A DNA stretch of 5,343 nt from Chlamydiota bacterium (GTDB lineage: Bacteria > Chlamydiota > Chlamydiia > Chlamydiales > Rhabdochlamydiaceae): the NCBI GenBank assembly GCA_011065235.1, contig JAAKFB010000138.1, positions 1-5,343 of the forward strand. The letters run 5' to 3'. Made by a program: the position numbers and the translations under genes. Shown here piece after piece: positions 3,262 to 5,343 of the stretch (position 1 is its first letter; each line of letters begins with the position of its first letter). The notes under the pieces were generated by a model. The model worked only from the letters and a program-made list of their open reading frames with translations, had not been told where the DNA came from and did not search any database.

Positions 3262-5137
3262 TGCAACTGATGGCCGGGTTCTCGTTTTAGCGGGAGCTGG
3301 CAGTGGCAAGACGAAGGTCATTGTCCATAGGATCGCACATTTGATCCAAAATGTCGGGGCCCCTCCCGAATCCATCTTGGGACTCACGTTTACGAATAAG
3401 GCCGCTGCGGAAATGCGGCTGCGGATTGGCAAACTTCTCACACCAGCAGCTGCTAAAAAGGTGGTCCTCTCGACGTTTCACAGTTTTTGCATGCGCATTT
3501 TGCGCAAAGAAATCCACAACCTGGGTTATACGCGTGATTTTAGTCTTTATGACGAGCGGGATACCCGTCGACTTCTCAAGCAAATTGCTCATGAGGAAGA
3601 GCTCTCATCCATTGAGTCGGTATTCACCAAGATCGCCTATGCCAAAAGCCGTGGCGATCTTCCAGATGACAAGACTTCGCTAACTCTTTTTGAGCGGCTT
3701 CATTCGAGTATGCGGGCATTCAATGCGGTCGATTTTGACAGTCTCTTAAGTCTCACAGTAGAGCTTTTTGAAAATCACCCCGAAATTCTCGCCCGATACC
3801 AAGAGCAGTTTCGCTATGTGATGATCGATGAGTATCAAGATACCAATCCCGTTCAATATAAGATCGCCAAGTTGCTTTGCGAAAAACACAACAATCTCTG
3901 CGTTGTGGGCGACGATGACCAGTCCATTTACGGATGGCGGGGGGCGGAAATCAAAAATATCCTCTCTTTTGAATCGGCCCACGTGGTGAAATTGGAGCAA
4001 AATTACCGCTCACTTCCAACCATTCTCAAAGCGGCAAATGCGCTGATTGCTCACAATAGCGAGCGGCATAAAAAAGAGCTCTATACGCATGCACCCGATG
4101 CCGAGCCGATCGCACTTTTTCATGCACCGAGTGAAAACGATGAGGCCAACGCAGTGGTCCAGCGGCTTCTTCACCTGAAAAGGACCTATAATTTGCGTTG
4201 GCGCGACTTTGCAATTCTGTATCGCTCCAATGCAATCGCCCGCACTTTTGAAATGGCTCTTCTGCAAGCGATGTGGCAAAAGCAAGGCGAATGGCGCCGT
4301 GGGATCCCCTATCAGGTTTTTGGAGGCACAGAATTCTCAGAAAGAAGCGAGATCAAAGATCTCATGGCGTATCTGCGCCTCATTGCCAATCCGCATGACG
4401 AAGAGGCTCTTTTGCGGATCATCAATATTCCCCGCCGCGGCATCTCTGACAAAACGCTCGGCGTGCTCACAGAAGAAAACCGCAAAGGTAACGTCCCTCT
4501 TTGGAAGGTGCTAAAAAACCTAAAGACGCATGCGCAACTTTCATCCCGTGCGATCAAAGCGGTGGAGAACTTTATCTATGTGATCGAAGAGGCAAAATCC
4601 CATTTTCAGCAAAAATCTTTGAAAGGAGCTGTCGAATACTTGCTGGAACTTATCGATTATCAAAAGGCGATCGAAGAAGAGGTCCAAAGTGAGAAAATGC
4701 GGATATTTAAATGGGATAACGTGCAGAGCTGTGTCGCAGCGCTTGATCTTTACGAACAAGAGACAACAGATCCCTCTTTGCAGGACTTTTTAGCAAATAC
4801 ACTCCTCGACCAGAGCAAGCTCCCCAAAAAGGAAAAGGATCTGGTTGACGATCGGGTTAATGTGATGACGTTTCATAGTGCGAAAGGGCTCGAATTTGAA
4901 GCGACGTTTCTCGTAGCGCTAGAAGATCACATTATTCCCCATGAAAAGAGTTTTCACCTTGAAGAGGAAAGGCGGCTGCTGTACGTAGCGATCACCCGTG
5001 CAAAAAAACACCTCACCATGAGCATGGCCAGGCAGCGCAAACGGTATGGCAAAGACGAGAGTTCTTCTCCCTCCCGTTTTCTCTTTGAAATCCCTCAAGA
5101 TCTCATCAAAGTGGTTTCCTGGCGCAATCCATTCTAA
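3230..5137 (+). CDS. uvrD: Superfamily 1 DNA helicase, UvrD/Rep/PcrA type
   Basis: This 635-residue ATP-driven 3'-5' DNA helicase would act in repair, replication-fork restart or both. All SF1A motifs are intact: Q motif LNSQQQSAV (2-10), Walker A AGAGSGKT (21-28), Ia LTFTNKAAAEM (52-62), Ib STFHSF (81-86), II IDEYQDTN (199-206), III VVGDDDQSIYGWRGA (225-239), IV LEQNYRS (255-261), V VMTFHSAKGLEF (545-556) and VI EERRLLYVAITRAK (579-592). The end (PSRFLFEIPQDLI) is Rep-like, and the protein lacks the longer C-terminal tail of E. coli UvrD and PcrA. Chlamydial UvrD has about this length (from memory); rep or pcrA would be equally fair names. About ten extra residues sit near 347-356 (AMWQKQGEWR) between the FE and IPY blocks compared with E. 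coli Rep. The start at 3230 fits the Q motif exactly, overlaps rnpA by 32 bases and lacks a clear ribosome binding site, which suggests translational coupling. The enzyme is predicted active. Confidence 0.95.
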   Translation: MLNSQQQSAVNATDGRVLVLAGAGSGKTKVIVHRIAHLIQNVGAPPESILGLTFTNKAAAEMRLRIGKLLTPAAAKKVVLSTFHSFCMRILRKEIHNLGYTRDFSLYDERDTRRLLKQIAHEEELSSIESVFTKIAYAKSRGDLPDDKTSLTLFERLHSSMRAFNAVDFDSLLSLTVELFENHPEILARYQEQFRYVMIDEYQDTNPVQYKIAKLLCEKHNNLCVVGDDDQSIYGWRGAEIKNILSFESAHVVKLEQNYRSLPTILKAANALIAHNSERHKKELYTHAPDAEPIALFHAPSENDEANAVVQRLLHLKRTYNLRWRDFAILYRSNAIARTFEMALLQAMWQKQGEWRRGIPYQVFGGTEFSERSEIKDLMAYLRLIANPHDEEALLRIINIPRRGISDKTLGVLTEENRKGNVPLWKVLKNLKTHAQLSSRAIKAVENFIYVIEEAKSHFQQKSLKGAVEYLLELIDYQKAIEEEVQSEKMRIFKWDNVQSCVAALDLYEQETTDPSLQDFLANTLLDQSKLPKKEKDLVDDRVNVMTFHSAKGLEFEATFLVALEDHIIPHEKSFHLEEERRLLYVAITRAKKHLTMSMARQRKRYGKDESSSPSRFLFEIPQDLIKVVSWRNPF

Positions 5138-5138
5138 A

Positions 5139-5151
5139 CCGTGACTGCTAC
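5139..5151 (+). repeat. 13-base motif after stop codon, copy 2
   Basis: CCGTGACTGCTAC starts 1 base after the TAA of the helicase gene. The identical 13-mer occurs downstream of the minus-strand membrane-protein gene at 1670-1682, in the same orientation relative to its gene. Confidence 0.6.
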
Positions 5152-5186
5152 AACTTAAGAAAATGATAAAAAAATTATCTACCACC

Positions 5187-5204
5187 CGCTCACTTCGCTC
5201 ACTC
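5187..5204 (+). repeat. Tandem 9-base duplication
   Basis: CGCTCACTT at 5187-5195 is followed directly by CGCTCACTC at 5196-5204, differing only in the last base. It is the only GC-richer island in this tail. Function unknown. Confidence 0.5.
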
Positions 5205-5291
5205 GAGAACATAGAGTACACCTCACATTCCGCACCAGAGCCATTTCATCTTCGATTTATCTGAATTTTGATCTAAATTTGACAAATTCTG

Positions 5292-5313
5292 GGCAATATT
5301 CCCTAATATTGCC
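5292..5313. repeat. Perfect 9-bp inverted repeat, possible operator
   Basis: GGCAATATT at 5292-5300 and AATATTGCC at 5305-5313 are perfect inverted repeats around CCCT. A TTGACA (5279-5284) and a TAATAT (5304-5309) flank or overlap it with a 19-base spacer, longer than the optimum. The arrangement would suit a repressor site over a promoter for a plus-strand gene beyond the window. The repeat is certain; the regulatory reading is speculative. The AT-rich stem and lack of a U-tract argue against a terminator. Confidence 0.45.
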
Positions 5314-5337
5314 GCAAAATTTGCAAATTCAGCTGAA
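5314..5337. repeat. Two further short perfect palindromes at the right edge
   Basis: GCAAAATTTGC at 5314-5324 is symmetric around its central base, and TTCAGCTGAA at 5328-5337 is a perfect 10-base palindrome. They directly follow the 9-bp inverted repeat at 5292-5313, making three symmetric elements in 46 bases. This may be a control region for the next gene, but short AT-rich palindromes also arise by chance. Confidence 0.4.
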
Positions 5338-5343
5338 AAACAG

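Larger units (their letters stand above)
5138..5343. other. Intergenic region after the helicase gene
   Basis: These 206 AT-rich bases hold no reading frame I can support. They contain a 13-base motif right after the helicase stop, an 18-base tandem duplication and a cluster of perfect inverted repeats near the edge, each listed separately. No convincing GC-rich terminator with a U-tract follows the helicase, so transcription may continue past the window. Confidence 0.6.

Noticed and set aside
3241..5221. Minus-strand and other-frame plus-strand frames within the helicase gene
   Set aside because: The helicase has all its motifs in one frame; the others show no ribosome binding sites, domains or coherent composition.

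Overview
The window looks like chromosomal DNA from a member of the Chlamydiota, more likely an environmental (Parachlamydia/Waddlia/Simkania-like) lineage than Chlamydia itself. The evidence is the cysteine-free L36 protein of chlamydial type, the rpmJ-rpsN pair, a divergent rpmH-rnpA pair, and a short UvrD/Rep-type helicase whose length fits the chlamydial homologue. The assignment rests on remembered family features, not on a search.

Left part (1-1470, plus strand): two co-directional genes of unknown role. The first is the C-terminal end of a gene that enters from outside the window. Sixteen bases later, behind a strong ribosome binding site, a 371-residue protein begins. It has a trypsin/HtrA-like fold signature with the serine motif GHSGSP, but the usual TAAH histidine appears to be replaced. 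Its N-terminus is polar and uncharged. This part reads as AT-richer accessory DNA.

Middle (1471-2209): a convergent intergenic region holds a terminator with a U-tract on the minus strand and a second, longer inverted repeat. It is followed by a minus-strand gene for a 154-residue protein with two predicted membrane segments and a His-rich tail.

Housekeeping part (2210-5137): rpmJ-rpsN (L36 and S14, both the zinc-free type) run on the minus strand. rpmH-rnpA-helicase run on the plus strand. The two units diverge from a 132-base region with a credible promoter on each strand. The plus-strand unit is very compact. The rnpA frame has no ATG, GTG or TTG between an ATG deep inside rpmH and its conserved core, and the helicase starts 32 bases before rnpA ends. 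Ribosomal protein L34, the RNase P protein and a DNA repair/replication helicase are therefore probably made from one transcript with coupled translation.

Right end (5138-5343): 206 bases without a gene, with a cluster of short perfect inverted repeats and an 18-base tandem duplication. A 13-base motif just after the helicase stop also occurs, in the same gene-relative orientation, just after the stop of the 154-residue gene.

I do not see a complete, clearly new biological system. The best leads are the rnpA start problem and the degenerate protease-like protein with its unidentified upstream partner.
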